From a bacterium (GTDB taxonomy: Bacteria; Vulcanimicrobiota; Xenobia; Xenobiales; JADMJV01), in contig JADMJV010000017.1 of NCBI GenBank assembly GCA_018780265.1, positions 82,302 to 142,692 on the forward strand: a DNA stretch of 60,391 nt. Direction: 5' to 3'. Both the position numbers and the translations under genes were made by a program. This document shows, in pieces, positions 16,141 through 23,695 of this stretch. Each line of letters begins with the position of its first letter. Positions within the stretch are counted from its first letter, which is position 1. The notes beneath the pieces are model-generated. The model was not told where the DNA came from. It ran no database searches and worked only from the letters and a program-made list of their open reading frames with translations.

Positions 16141-16539
16141 CTACACGCAGTCAATACCTTTGATCCCGTCTTGACCCGCAGCCTGATAGGCACTATCGAA
16201 AAGCGCCTGAGCGTCCAGCACCATCTCCTCGCAGCCGGAAAAATCGCCAGATCCCTCTTGCGCCGAGGCCAGCAACTCCTCAACCACGTTCAGCAGGAGT
16301 TGAATTCCCTGGCGCAGTTCCTGGACGTAGTCCGAAGCATCGTCCGCAGCCTCTGCCTGCAGCAAGCTCCGTGTCAACAGGCAAAGCTCGTCTTTCAACC
16401 TCCTTTCACATTCTGCTCTCAACTGACAACAGAATCGAGCTGCTTCCAAAAAGCCCAGATGACGTTGCAGCAGATCGCACTCGGGACCGGGAAACAACCT
16501 CCCCAACCCCGTCTCCACCGGAGTCGAACTAGACACCAT
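16141..16539 (-). CDS. Small helical protein, unknown function
   Basis: Not recognised. 132 aa, almost all helical and amphipathic (LRAECERRLKDELCLLTRSLL, VQELRQGIQLLLNVVEELLAS), acidic and without a signal peptide; it could be a coiled-coil partner or chaperone. The ATG overlaps the end of the preceding gene by 11 nt, so the two are coupled. Small acidic helical proteins coupled to Ser/Pro-rich partners are typical of secretion chaperone and substrate pairs, but nothing more specific supports that here. Confidence 0.6.
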   Translation of the reverse strand: MVSSSTPVETGLGRLFPGPECDLLQRHLGFLEAARFCCQLRAECERRLKDELCLLTRSLLQAEAADDASDYVQELRQGIQLLLNVVEELLASAQEGSGDFSGCEEMVLDAQALFDSAYQAAGQDGIKGIDCV

Positions 16540-16837
16540 TGAAGCGATTGCTCACCTTCAAGTCATCAAACATGCGACCGACCTTGTCGGAGAACGAGGG
16601 GCCCCGGTCAAATTCGTCTTGACGATTCATCGCCTCCATCCCAAAGCCCCTCATGGCATGACCAGCACCCATGATGGCAACCCGGGGAAGGAAGGTCAAC
16701 TGAGCCAGAACCCCGCGAACCACCGAGGGTGACTTGCCCGTGTGGGGATCCGACCGCTGGCTAACAGAATTTTCCGCATGGGGACGAATCGTTGGGCTGT
16801 AAACTTGACTCGGCCCGGACATTTGAGAATGAATCAT
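16529..16837 (-). CDS. Small Ser/Pro-rich protein, unknown function
   Basis: Not recognised. 102 aa; the first ~45 residues are polar and Ser/Pro/Gln-rich (MIHSQMSGPSQVYSPTIRPH), followed by a short hydrophobic stretch (VLAQLTFLPRVAIMGAG) and a charged tail. The ATG at 16837 has an excellent AGGAGG site 5 nt upstream, which fixes the start. First gene of a two-gene operon with the helical protein. No Sec signal. The polar N-terminus resembles those of type III secretion substrates in composition only. Confidence 0.65.
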   Translation of the reverse strand: MIHSQMSGPSQVYSPTIRPHAENSVSQRSDPHTGKSPSVVRGVLAQLTFLPRVAIMGAGHAMRGFGMEAMNRQDEFDRGPSFSDKVGRMFDDLKVSNRFNGV

Positions 16838-16988
16838 GATTCCTCCTGTGATACTCCGTGTGTCTGGGGCCAAGCAATACTCCCCCGGCTCCCGATTGTA
16901 ACCCCGGCATCAAACCTTGCGAAGTGACTTTGTCACCCCCAATTGCCCCGTCCCGACCAGACGAGCGTTTTGCTATCAGGCGGAAGGA

Positions 16989-17018
16989 TTGACGGTGCTG
17001 GCGCCTACCCCCTAAGAT
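16989..17018 (+). promoter_or_regulatory. Promoter of the DUF493 gene
   Basis: TTGACG (16989-16994), an 18-bp spacer and TAAGAT (17013-17018), with the ATG at 17047. It lies in the 209-nt divergent spacer shared with the Ser/Pro-rich gene. I see no other clear signal in that spacer. Confidence 0.45.
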
Positions 17019-17046
17019 AGAGGGAAATCCCCAAGGAACGGCTTCC

Positions 17047-17316
17047 ATGAGTACACCGGAAGAGGAAATTTTCAAATTCCCCTGTCGCTTTCCCATCAAG
17101 GCGATGGGATTGGCCACCGAAGACATCTTCGGGTTGTTTCTGGTGATTCTCAAGAGCCACGGTGCAGCCCCTCACCCAGACGACATGGTCTGGCGGAAGT
17201 CGGGCCAGGGAAAGTACATCTCGGTCACGGCCACCATCCATGCCACCAGTCGTCAGCAGCTTGACGCCATCTACATGGACTTGCACAAGGACGAACGAAT
17301 CCGCTACGTTTTATAG
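17047..17316 (+). CDS. DUF493/YbeD family protein
   Basis: An 89-aa ACT-like ferredoxin-fold protein of the YbeD (UPF0250) family. The family pattern is complete: FPCRFPIKAMG at the first strand, GKYISVTATIHATSRQQLDAIYMDL through strand-helix, and a C-terminal RIRYVL strand. The biochemical role is unclear; in E. coli the relative sits near lipoate synthesis genes. Its stop overlaps the stop of the convergent MFS-PlsC gene by 6 nt, leaving no room for a terminator. Confidence 0.88.
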   Translation: MSTPEEEIFKFPCRFPIKAMGLATEDIFGLFLVILKSHGAAPHPDDMVWRKSGQGKYISVTATIHATSRQQLDAIYMDLHKDERIRYVL

Positions 17317-19188
17317 TTTTTCGCTACCCAGCCTGGCCACCCGGTCTTGGAGAACTTCGGCCTTGACCTCTTCGGGCGGCACCGGATCGCCGATGATCAC
17401 TTCGAGGTGGCTGCGTAATGGCCGACGTCGGGAACGATTTGTCAGTCCACCCTTGTAGCGACTAAAATAACTGCCCCACAGCCCGCACAGGGCCATGGGA
17501 TAGACCGGCACGGGAGTCTCGGCCACCATTTTCTCGATTCCATTGCGGAAAGTATTCAATTCACCCGTCTTGGTGACGGTGCCCTCGGGAAAAATGCACA
17601 CGACCTCGCCATTCTCCAGGGCTTGTTTGATCGAGGCAAAGGCGTCGGCCAGAATTTGAGGGCGCAACCTGGCCGAACTGATGGGAATGACTCCAGCCGC
17701 CTTAAACAGCGACCGCACCACCGGCTTCTCAAAATAGGTGTACCACATGACAAAGTGGACCGGGCGGCGCACTGCCGCCATGACGATCAGCCAGTCCACA
17801 AAACTGGGATGATTGGCCGCCAAAATCAGGCCCCCGTCGTGGGGAATCTTGCCCTCGCCCACAACCTTTAAACGATACATCCCATGCGCGATGAGATAGG
17901 CGATGAAACGCACGCCAAACTCGGGAATCAACGTATAGATATAGATGGCCACGGCCATGTTGAAGAGAGCGGACACGCCAAACACCTGTGGCAGCGTGAG
18001 GTGAAGACTGCGCAGCCAGGCGGTAGCAGCCAGGGCACTGACCATAAACACAGCGTTGACGATATTGTTGCCGGCGATCACACGGGCCCGAGTCTCGGGA
18101 TCGCTGCGCTGCTGAATCAAGGTGTAAAGCGGAACAATAAAAAAACCACTGAAGAGACAGAAAAAGAAAACACAGGCGCAGATGGCCAGTCCACCACCTG
18201 TCTGGAGAAACTCCACAGCCTTGAGGGGTGTGGTGTGAACCGGCAAGGGATCACCCAGCAGCCAGAGCGCCCCCAGAAAGAGGCTGATGCCCATGGATCC
18301 AAATGGCACCAATCCCAATTCGAGACGACCATAAGAGAGGCGCTCACACCACATAGAGCCCACCGCAATGCCCACACTGAACACCAGAAACAGAAGGGTA
18401 GAAACCTCCAGACTACATTTCAGGTAGTCGGTGGTGTAGAACGGGAACGCGTTGAGCATCACCATCCCCAAAGCCCAGAACCAGGAGATCCCCAAAATCG
18501 AATTGAGAATGGCTCGCTTCTGAGCGATCAATTTAAGCGTTTGCCAGGTCGGTACAAAAGGATTGAGATTTACATGCAAGGATGGGTTGGCGCTGGGAGC
18601 CACGGGAATGGTGTTGCTAAAGAAGTATCCCAGGCAGGAAATGGTCACCAACAACAGGCCGATGGCGTAGTCGGGGACCCCTCGCAGGATGAACTCCGTA
18701 CCCATGATGGTGCCGGCCAGAATGAACAGATTGGTCGACGTCTCCACCCAGGCGTTGCCGGTAACCAGCTCCTCTTCCTGGAGCAACTGAGGCAAGATGG
18801 CGTATTTGAGAGGGCCGAAAAAGGCCGCCTGGACGGCAAAAAAGACCAGGGTGAGCATGCACCCGTCGATCGAATTGTAGTAGATGGCGATGGCCCCGAT
18901 CACCGCAAAGAAAATCTCGGTCAGCTTGAGTTTGCGAATAATGGACGCCTTGTCCAGCTTGTCGGCCAGTTGACCGGCCGTGGCCGAGAACAGGAAATAC
19001 GGGGCCATAAAAATGGCGCCCGCCAGCAGACCGATATTCTCGTGACTCAGGCCCATGAAGCCCAGCTTGCGCTCTACCACCAATGCCAACAGCGTCTGCT
19101 TGAAAAAGCAATCAGTCCAGGCACCGATCGACTGGGTCCAAAAAATACCCGAGAAGCGTTTTTGGCCTAACAGTGAGAACTGGGACAA
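17311..19188 (-). CDS. MFS lysophospholipid transporter (LplT-like) fused to a PlsC acyltransferase
   Basis: A 625-aa inner-membrane fusion. Residues 1-~420 are a 12-helix MFS transporter with an LplT-like start (FSGIFWTQSIGAWTDCFFKQ). Residues ~430-625 are a PlsC domain with NHPSFVD (N459-D465) and FPEGT (F533-T537), the catalytic and phosphate-binding acyltransferase motifs. LplT flips lysophospholipids inward and Aas re-acylates them, so one polypeptide could do both. Unlike the three-domain homologues, it has no C-terminal AMP-binding acyl-ACP synthetase, so acyl donors must come from elsewhere. TTG start; no better start is visible. Confidence 0.9.
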   Translation of the reverse strand: MSQFSLLGQKRFSGIFWTQSIGAWTDCFFKQTLLALVVERKLGFMGLSHENIGLLAGAIFMAPYFLFSATAGQLADKLDKASIIRKLKLTEIFFAVIGAIAIYYNSIDGCMLTLVFFAVQAAFFGPLKYAILPQLLQEEELVTGNAWVETSTNLFILAGTIMGTEFILRGVPDYAIGLLLVTISCLGYFFSNTIPVAPSANPSLHVNLNPFVPTWQTLKLIAQKRAILNSILGISWFWALGMVMLNAFPFYTTDYLKCSLEVSTLLFLVFSVGIAVGSMWCERLSYGRLELGLVPFGSMGISLFLGALWLLGDPLPVHTTPLKAVEFLQTGGGLAICACVFFFCLFSGFFIVPLYTLIQQRSDPETRARVIAGNNIVNAVFMVSALAATAWLRSLHLTLPQVFGVSALFNMAVAIYIYTLIPEFGVRFIAYLIAHGMYRLKVVGEGKIPHDGGLILAANHPSFVDWLIVMAAVRRPVHFVMWYTYFEKPVVRSLFKAAGVIPISSARLRPQILADAFASIKQALENGEVVCIFPEGTVTKTGELNTFRNGIEKMVAETPVPVYPMALCGLWGSYFSRYKGGLTNRSRRRPLRSHLEVIIGDPVPPEEVKAEVLQDRVARLGSEKL

Positions 19189-19312
19189 GACGGGCCCTCC
19201 ACAGTGGACGAATGGCGGCCATTTCGGCCGCGAACTGCGGCTTCCTCGTTGACCACGGGCGCACCACGATTATTCTTCGATTGCAGTCTTTCCCAACGGA
19301 AACGGCGCCCTC

Positions 19313-19756
19313 TTATGGCTGGGGATTTTGCTTGACCCAGACCCGGAAGTCAACGTGGGTTTGGGTGGTGATGGTTGGGCCCAGATTGTTGGCCGTAAAG
19401 GACCTTCGGCTGTCAATCACCTGGGTGGAGGCGAAGTAAGGGGTAGGAAAGACGATTTTGTGCTGTTGCCCTGGTTGAAGCACGGGCACTTCTTCCTCCA
19501 GGGTGACGGGATCCCAGATGTGGGGTCCGTCCCCGGCGGGACGAGTGCCGTAAGGGATGCGGGGCTCCATCAGCAATGTAACTGTGGCCTCGGGTGTGGG
19601 CTGGCGCGAATGGTTGGCAATCACGACCGAGACCCGTATGGGAAAAGGCGCGCTACGGGGGCTTAGAGCGCTGGCCGTGACAGACCAGGGGGACTCTACC
19701 GCCCCGCTGGCCAGACTCGCCAGGACGATGAGGAGCAACCAACCCAGCCCGCGCAT
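19313..19756 (-). CDS. Secreted protein of unknown function
   Basis: 147 aa. A clear signal peptide (MRGLGWLLLIVLASLASGA) is followed by a beta-rich region with an adhesion or CARDB-like look: FPIRVSVVIANHSRQPTPEATVTLL, then VPVLQPGQQHKIVFPTPYF. Such Ig-like modules often mediate extracellular binding, but I cannot name the family. It stands 124 nt upstream of the MFS-PlsC gene on the same strand and may share its transcript. It is divergent from the Gly-rich gene. Confidence 0.65.
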   Translation of the reverse strand: MRGLGWLLLIVLASLASGAVESPWSVTASALSPRSAPFPIRVSVVIANHSRQPTPEATVTLLMEPRIPYGTRPAGDGPHIWDPVTLEEEVPVLQPGQQHKIVFPTPYFASTQVIDSRRSFTANNLGPTITTQTHVDFRVWVKQNPQP

Positions 19757-19916
19757 GGGCTATAGGTTTGGCGGTCGAGGGGAATCCCCTGGGTATCCGT
19801 CCCCTGCCCGGGCTGATAGCAATCGCCAGCGAAGGGGCGAGGGCTGGAGAAGGCAAGGTCGAAGGGGCCTGGATGCAGATCCGCTGTGTGCGCGCTTTCC
19901 TGGCCTCAGGCCAAAC

Positions 19917-20684
19917 GTGTTAGGCCTGGTCATGCTGCTGCTGCTGGGAGTGCCTGAATTACCCCGACAAGGGCTGACGTATCCCCCCGAGAACTCGATT
20001 CTTTTGACGCGAGAGAGCAGCGTGACCGTCCGCTGGAATCTGCCCGGCCGAAAATTCCGGGTCGAACTATTCCGGGCGGGGAACGTGGTCAAGAGCGAAG
20101 TGGTGGAAGCCAACCGCTGGCAGATTGAGGCGAGCCCCGGTGGACAGTATGCCTGGAGAGTGACCCCCCTGCAGGCGGTAGGAGCCCGCCCTCAGTCGAG
20201 TCATTTTTCGGTGGCGCAGCAGTTTGAATTCCGGGCTCCGGGGCGAACGGGTTCACCCGGCAAGAATGGCAGCAATGGAGGGCAGGTCCGAGTGCGGTTG
20301 GCCAGAGATGGGGCCGGCATGAATTTGTGGATTTGGGAGCGGGACCGGCATCTTCATTACCTTTGCCTGGATCCCCAATCGAGATTCCTGATCTCGGTAA
20401 AGGGAGGCGACGGAGGCAAAGGCGAGGACGGCATCGAGTTTGACACACTCAAGAAGGCCTGTGGTCAGCCTGGCGGTTCGGCCGGCTGGGGAGGGACGGT
20501 TGAGATTTCCACGCGAGATGCCCCCTGGCGCGACTATCTGGCAGTGGACGTGTCCCCCGGGGAACCCGGCGAGGGAGGCCAGGGCGGGCGTTATTACTGG
20601 TACGGGAATATTCAGAAGGCCCCGGACGGCGAGCGCGGTCAGCCTGGCCGCCCTGGACGCGTGGTCACCGTCATCGAGCCTTGA
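19917..20684 (+). CDS. Secreted protein with collagen-like Gly-rich segments
   Basis: About 255 aa. Hydrophobic start (LGLVMLLLLGVPEL), then a fibronectin-like beta region (SSVTVRWNLPGRKFRVELFRAGN, YAWRVTPLQAV), then four Gly-rich blocks resembling collagen-type turns: GRTGSPGKNGSNGG, GGDGGKGEDG, GEPGEGGQGG and GERGQPGRPGR. Predicted to be exported. The start is uncertain: GTG at 19917 gives the hydrophobic leader, while the frame is open further upstream but there overlaps the divergent gene. Not a recognised family. Confidence 0.6.
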   Translation: MLGLVMLLLLGVPELPRQGLTYPPENSILLTRESSVTVRWNLPGRKFRVELFRAGNVVKSEVVEANRWQIEASPGGQYAWRVTPLQAVGARPQSSHFSVAQQFEFRAPGRTGSPGKNGSNGGQVRVRLARDGAGMNLWIWERDRHLHYLCLDPQSRFLISVKGGDGGKGEDGIEFDTLKKACGQPGGSAGWGGTVEISTRDAPWRDYLAVDVSPGEPGEGGQGGRYYWYGNIQKAPDGERGQPGRPGRVVTVIEP

Positions 20685-20781
20685 ATATCGCTGAGCCGGC
20701 CGGATATCGTTGGGGCAGATTCCGTGTCTGCCTGCGTATATCAGCAAGGCGAGCCGCAAAAGAAGTAAAGTCAGTTCCTAT

Positions 20782-21090
20782 TCATGGCCTCAGCTTGATG
20801 CGGCCGCTCTGCTCGTAAACCTCACAGCTCAGGTCTTTTTCAGGGGATAACCTTACATTCCAACGGTGCGATTGCAACTGGGGAAATTCCTTCATCATCG
20901 CAAGTTGTTCTCGAGCGCAGACCTGTTCCTACTTGTGGGCACTCGCTGGCGCATCGGACTTGGTGGTGCTACGCATGGCAGCGATCGACAGAGCAATGAC
21001 CGCCAGCACCGCCACCGCGCACATTCCCAGGGAGAGAAGGACTTCAGCCAGCGTCAAACCCTTGCAGGCTGGGCTCAGAACTCGTGCCAC
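20782..21090 (-). pseudogene. Type IV pilin-like protein interrupted by one in-frame TAG
   Basis: GTG start at 21090 with a perfect GGAGGT 6 nt upstream. The product begins with a short basic leader and then K-G-LTLAEV, the prepilin peptidase site with Glu at +5, followed by the hydrophobic helix LLSLGMCAVAVLAVIALS. The frame meets TAG at 20929-20931, giving 53 aa. It stays open and protein-like for 48 more codons (EQVCAREQLAMMKEFPQLQ) to TGA at 20782-20784, giving 102 codons in all. Either a nonsense mutation inactivated a small pseudopilin, or a very short pilin ends at TAG, or the amber codon is read through. It is embedded in a pilin remnant cluster. Confidence 0.65.
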
Positions 21091-21197
21091 GAAACGACCT
21101 CCAGTGTGAACGGGCCTCCCTGCACCAGGCTGGCCACATAACTGGGGTCATAGGTGATGTCCAACCTCTCTAACCAGGCGTATCCTGGCGCACGGGC
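21075..21197 (-). pseudogene. C-terminal fragment of a pseudopilin-like protein
   Basis: A 40-codon open stretch just after an in-frame TAA, ending in ITYDPSYVASLVQGG, then PFTLEVVSWHEF and stop. It overlaps the GTG of the pilin-like gene by 16 nt. The tail resembles the C-terminal strands of minor pilins (inference from position and texture). The N-terminal methylation helix that should precede it is absent because the O-antigen-ligase-like gene ends 17 nt upstream. A TTG-initiated mini-gene is an alternative reading. 20685-20781 holds nothing I can support. Confidence 0.4.
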
Positions 21198-21214
21198 TTA
21201 AAATGCCTACAGGC

Positions 21215-23626
21215 TTACTTACCGGGCGAGGCCAGGCCCATCCGGGCCTCCTGATTTCTCGGGTCCAGGCTGACTGCCTGTTGAAAATACTCCGTGGCCG
21301 ATTCGCGCATTCCTTGATGCTGCAGACAGGTTCCCATACGGGCCAGCAGATCCGGATCTTTCGGCCTCAGGTCAAGGCCTCGCGCCACCACCTCTGTGGC
21401 CACTTCCGTGCGGTCCAAAGTCAGATAAACCTGACTGATCGACAGGCGCAGCGGAGCACTGTCCGGAAAGTGCAGCAGTCGACTCTCCAGCGCTGCAAAC
21501 TGGGGAGTCAATGGTCGCAAGGCGCCTTTCATCTCAGCCAACTCGATCCAGGCACTGTCCACGTAGTCACCTCCTTGATGTAAGGTGGCCAGTTCCAGCA
21601 AGGCCTTCTTCCGCTCATCTAGTCGTCCCGTCAACTGGTGGAGAGTGGCCCACAAATAGAGGGTCTCTGGATCCTTGGGAGTCTCGGCCATGACGAATGT
21701 CAGGAGTAGACCGGCAACTTTCAAGCGGCGGCGCTCCAGGGCCAGGCGGATGGTGGCTTTGGCGTAGGCCAGACTGGGGCCCACCACCCCCTCCTCTTGC
21801 GACCAGGTGCTCAGCAACTCCAGAATTTTTCCCGGACACCGGCCCGCCACCTCCAACAGCAAGGACGGGAGAGCCTCCCGGGCCGTGGCCTCTTCGGTAG
21901 CTACCTGATGGAGAGAATGAGCAGCTTCAGCGAGTTTATTCTGCAGCAATCGAAGCCGCGTCAATTCGTAAATGTGCCAGGCGGGGTACGGTGCAAAACC
22001 GTCCAACTGCTCGAGCAAGATTTCCGCCTTGGAAAACTGCTGTCGGGACCGGTATAACAGCAATCTGGCGGCACCGATGTCGAGATCTCGCGGGCTGATT
22101 TGCGCCGCCCTCTCCAAATCGGCCTGGGCTTTCTTGAGAACCTCTTCGTTCCGCAACAACGGTCCCATTCTGGACAGCAACTTGCCCCGCAAAAAATAGA
22201 ACCGGGGGTTGTCCGGGTGGGATGCCACACAGGAATTCAGCAGATGTAAAGCTTCTTCCCAGCGCAAGCCACTCACCAATCTCTCGGCTCTATCCAGACG
22301 GGAGAAGGCCTGCAGGCTGTCATAGCTGCTGCTCGTGCAATAAATTCCGATAGCCACGAGTGCCAGCCCCACTAAGACTGAGAAGCGCCCTTTGCCGCTC
22401 CGACGGGCGGAGGTGGATTGCGCAGGCAGACCCTGGATTAAGCCCAGAGTCAACAAAACCGACAGGAACAGGCCGGGAACTCCTATCCAGAAGTTGAACA
22501 GTGAGAAACCCGCGAGAGCGCCCATGGCGCCCAACAGCCCGGCGGATTCCCAGGCGGAAATCTGATAACGAATGAGCCGAACGCCCCTGCGGACCACCAG
22601 GCCCAAAAATACCCCGAACAGCAAAAAGCCCACCCACCCCGTTTCCACCAACATTTCCATGTAGTCATTGTGGGCCACGTTGACATACAAATAGTCAGGC
22701 AAAAACCCTCTGGGACGAAACTGTTGGTAGGCCAGAGCAAAGGTGCCAGGGCCACTGCCTCGCAGGGGATAGTGCTTCCAGGTTTCCCAGCCGTAGATCA
22801 ACACCTGGTAGCGCATGCCCATTCCCTGGATGTCCCGGCCGTCGGTGGTCTCGCTCAGGCGGCCAAGCACGGGCCGGACCCATCCGCACATTCCAGCCAT
22901 AGCCAGTATAGAAACCAGAGGCAATAGCAAGGCACGTAAGGCCTTTCCAAGGTCTTCCACTTTTGGGTTTAGACACAGGCACAGGAGGGTGACCAGCAGG
23001 CCTGCAAACAATCCCAGAAAACTGGCTCGCGCCGCCGTAAAGAGCACCGACACAAGCATAAAGGCGGCACAGAACCAGGCCAAAATGTTTTGACAACGCT
23101 GCGCGCCTCCGGCCAGCGCGATCGCATAAAAAAATCCCAGCAAGGGAATCACACTGAAACAGTCTCGATTTAAGAAAGTGGCCAACAAATCGCGTTTGGG
23201 GCCCAGGTGCAAGAATCCATAGAGACAATAAGCGACCGCACTCCCCAACAGCCCCCACAAGAAAAGTCGCCAGAGTCGATTTGTGGGGAACGCAAGAGAA
23301 GCCAGCACAAACACGCCCACCCCTGCCCCCCATACCGTGAGGGACAATGAACTGACATAAACATCGATACTGCCGACCTTGCTCCACAGGGCCCAGACCC
23401 ACCATAAGAGGAGCACGAAGAGGGTGGGTTTGGCTCGCTCTTTCAAGCCATTCCGAGACACCGCCAGACCAGCGGCCACAGTGGCCCCCCCCCCCATCAA
23501 TACCGGGATGAAGGAGGCATCGCTACCGCGGAGGCCGGAATTGTACCAAAAAGATGCGCTGGCAATAACCCACAAAGCCATCGCGGCCACGAGATGCATC
23601 CGTTTGCTCGCGCCCATCAACGGCAC
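21215..23626 (-). CDS. O-antigen ligase/polymerase-like membrane protein with C-terminal TPR domain
   Basis: 803 aa. Residues 1-~420 form about 11 transmembrane helices with the Wzy_C/WaaL hallmark loop: RGSGPGTFALAYQQF then YVNVAHNDYMEMLVETGWVG. Residues ~440-800 are soluble TPR-type repeats (VSGLRWEEALHLLNSCVASHPDNPRFYFL, VARGLDLRPKDPDLLARMGTCLQHQG). Proteins of this build include O-antigen ligases and also PglL-type oligosaccharyltransferases that glycosylate pilins. The neighbouring pilin-like remnants make a pilin-glycosylating role worth testing. GTG start at 23626 with GAAGGGA upstream. It follows the FecR gene on the same strand after 69 nt. Confidence 0.8.
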   Translation of the reverse strand: MPLMGASKRMHLVAAMALWVIASASFWYNSGLRGSDASFIPVLMGGGATVAAGLAVSRNGLKERAKPTLFVLLLWWVWALWSKVGSIDVYVSSLSLTVWGAGVGVFVLASLAFPTNRLWRLFLWGLLGSAVAYCLYGFLHLGPKRDLLATFLNRDCFSVIPLLGFFYAIALAGGAQRCQNILAWFCAAFMLVSVLFTAARASFLGLFAGLLVTLLCLCLNPKVEDLGKALRALLLPLVSILAMAGMCGWVRPVLGRLSETTDGRDIQGMGMRYQVLIYGWETWKHYPLRGSGPGTFALAYQQFRPRGFLPDYLYVNVAHNDYMEMLVETGWVGFLLFGVFLGLVVRRGVRLIRYQISAWESAGLLGAMGALAGFSLFNFWIGVPGLFLSVLLTLGLIQGLPAQSTSARRSGKGRFSVLVGLALVAIGIYCTSSSYDSLQAFSRLDRAERLVSGLRWEEALHLLNSCVASHPDNPRFYFLRGKLLSRMGPLLRNEEVLKKAQADLERAAQISPRDLDIGAARLLLYRSRQQFSKAEILLEQLDGFAPYPAWHIYELTRLRLLQNKLAEAAHSLHQVATEEATAREALPSLLLEVAGRCPGKILELLSTWSQEEGVVGPSLAYAKATIRLALERRRLKVAGLLLTFVMAETPKDPETLYLWATLHQLTGRLDERKKALLELATLHQGGDYVDSAWIELAEMKGALRPLTPQFAALESRLLHFPDSAPLRLSISQVYLTLDRTEVATEVVARGLDLRPKDPDLLARMGTCLQHQGMRESATEYFQQAVSLDPRNQEARMGLASPGK

Positions 23627-23695
23627 TCAATTCCCTTCTAGATCTCCTCCATCGAGGTTAGAGGGATCGAGACCCCACCTTGCCTGGTTGGCCGC

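Noticed and set aside
17884..19170. 428-codon + strand frame
   Set aside because: Antisense shadow of the MFS-PlsC gene; a highly polar His/Gln/Gly-rich product is typical of reversed membrane-protein code.
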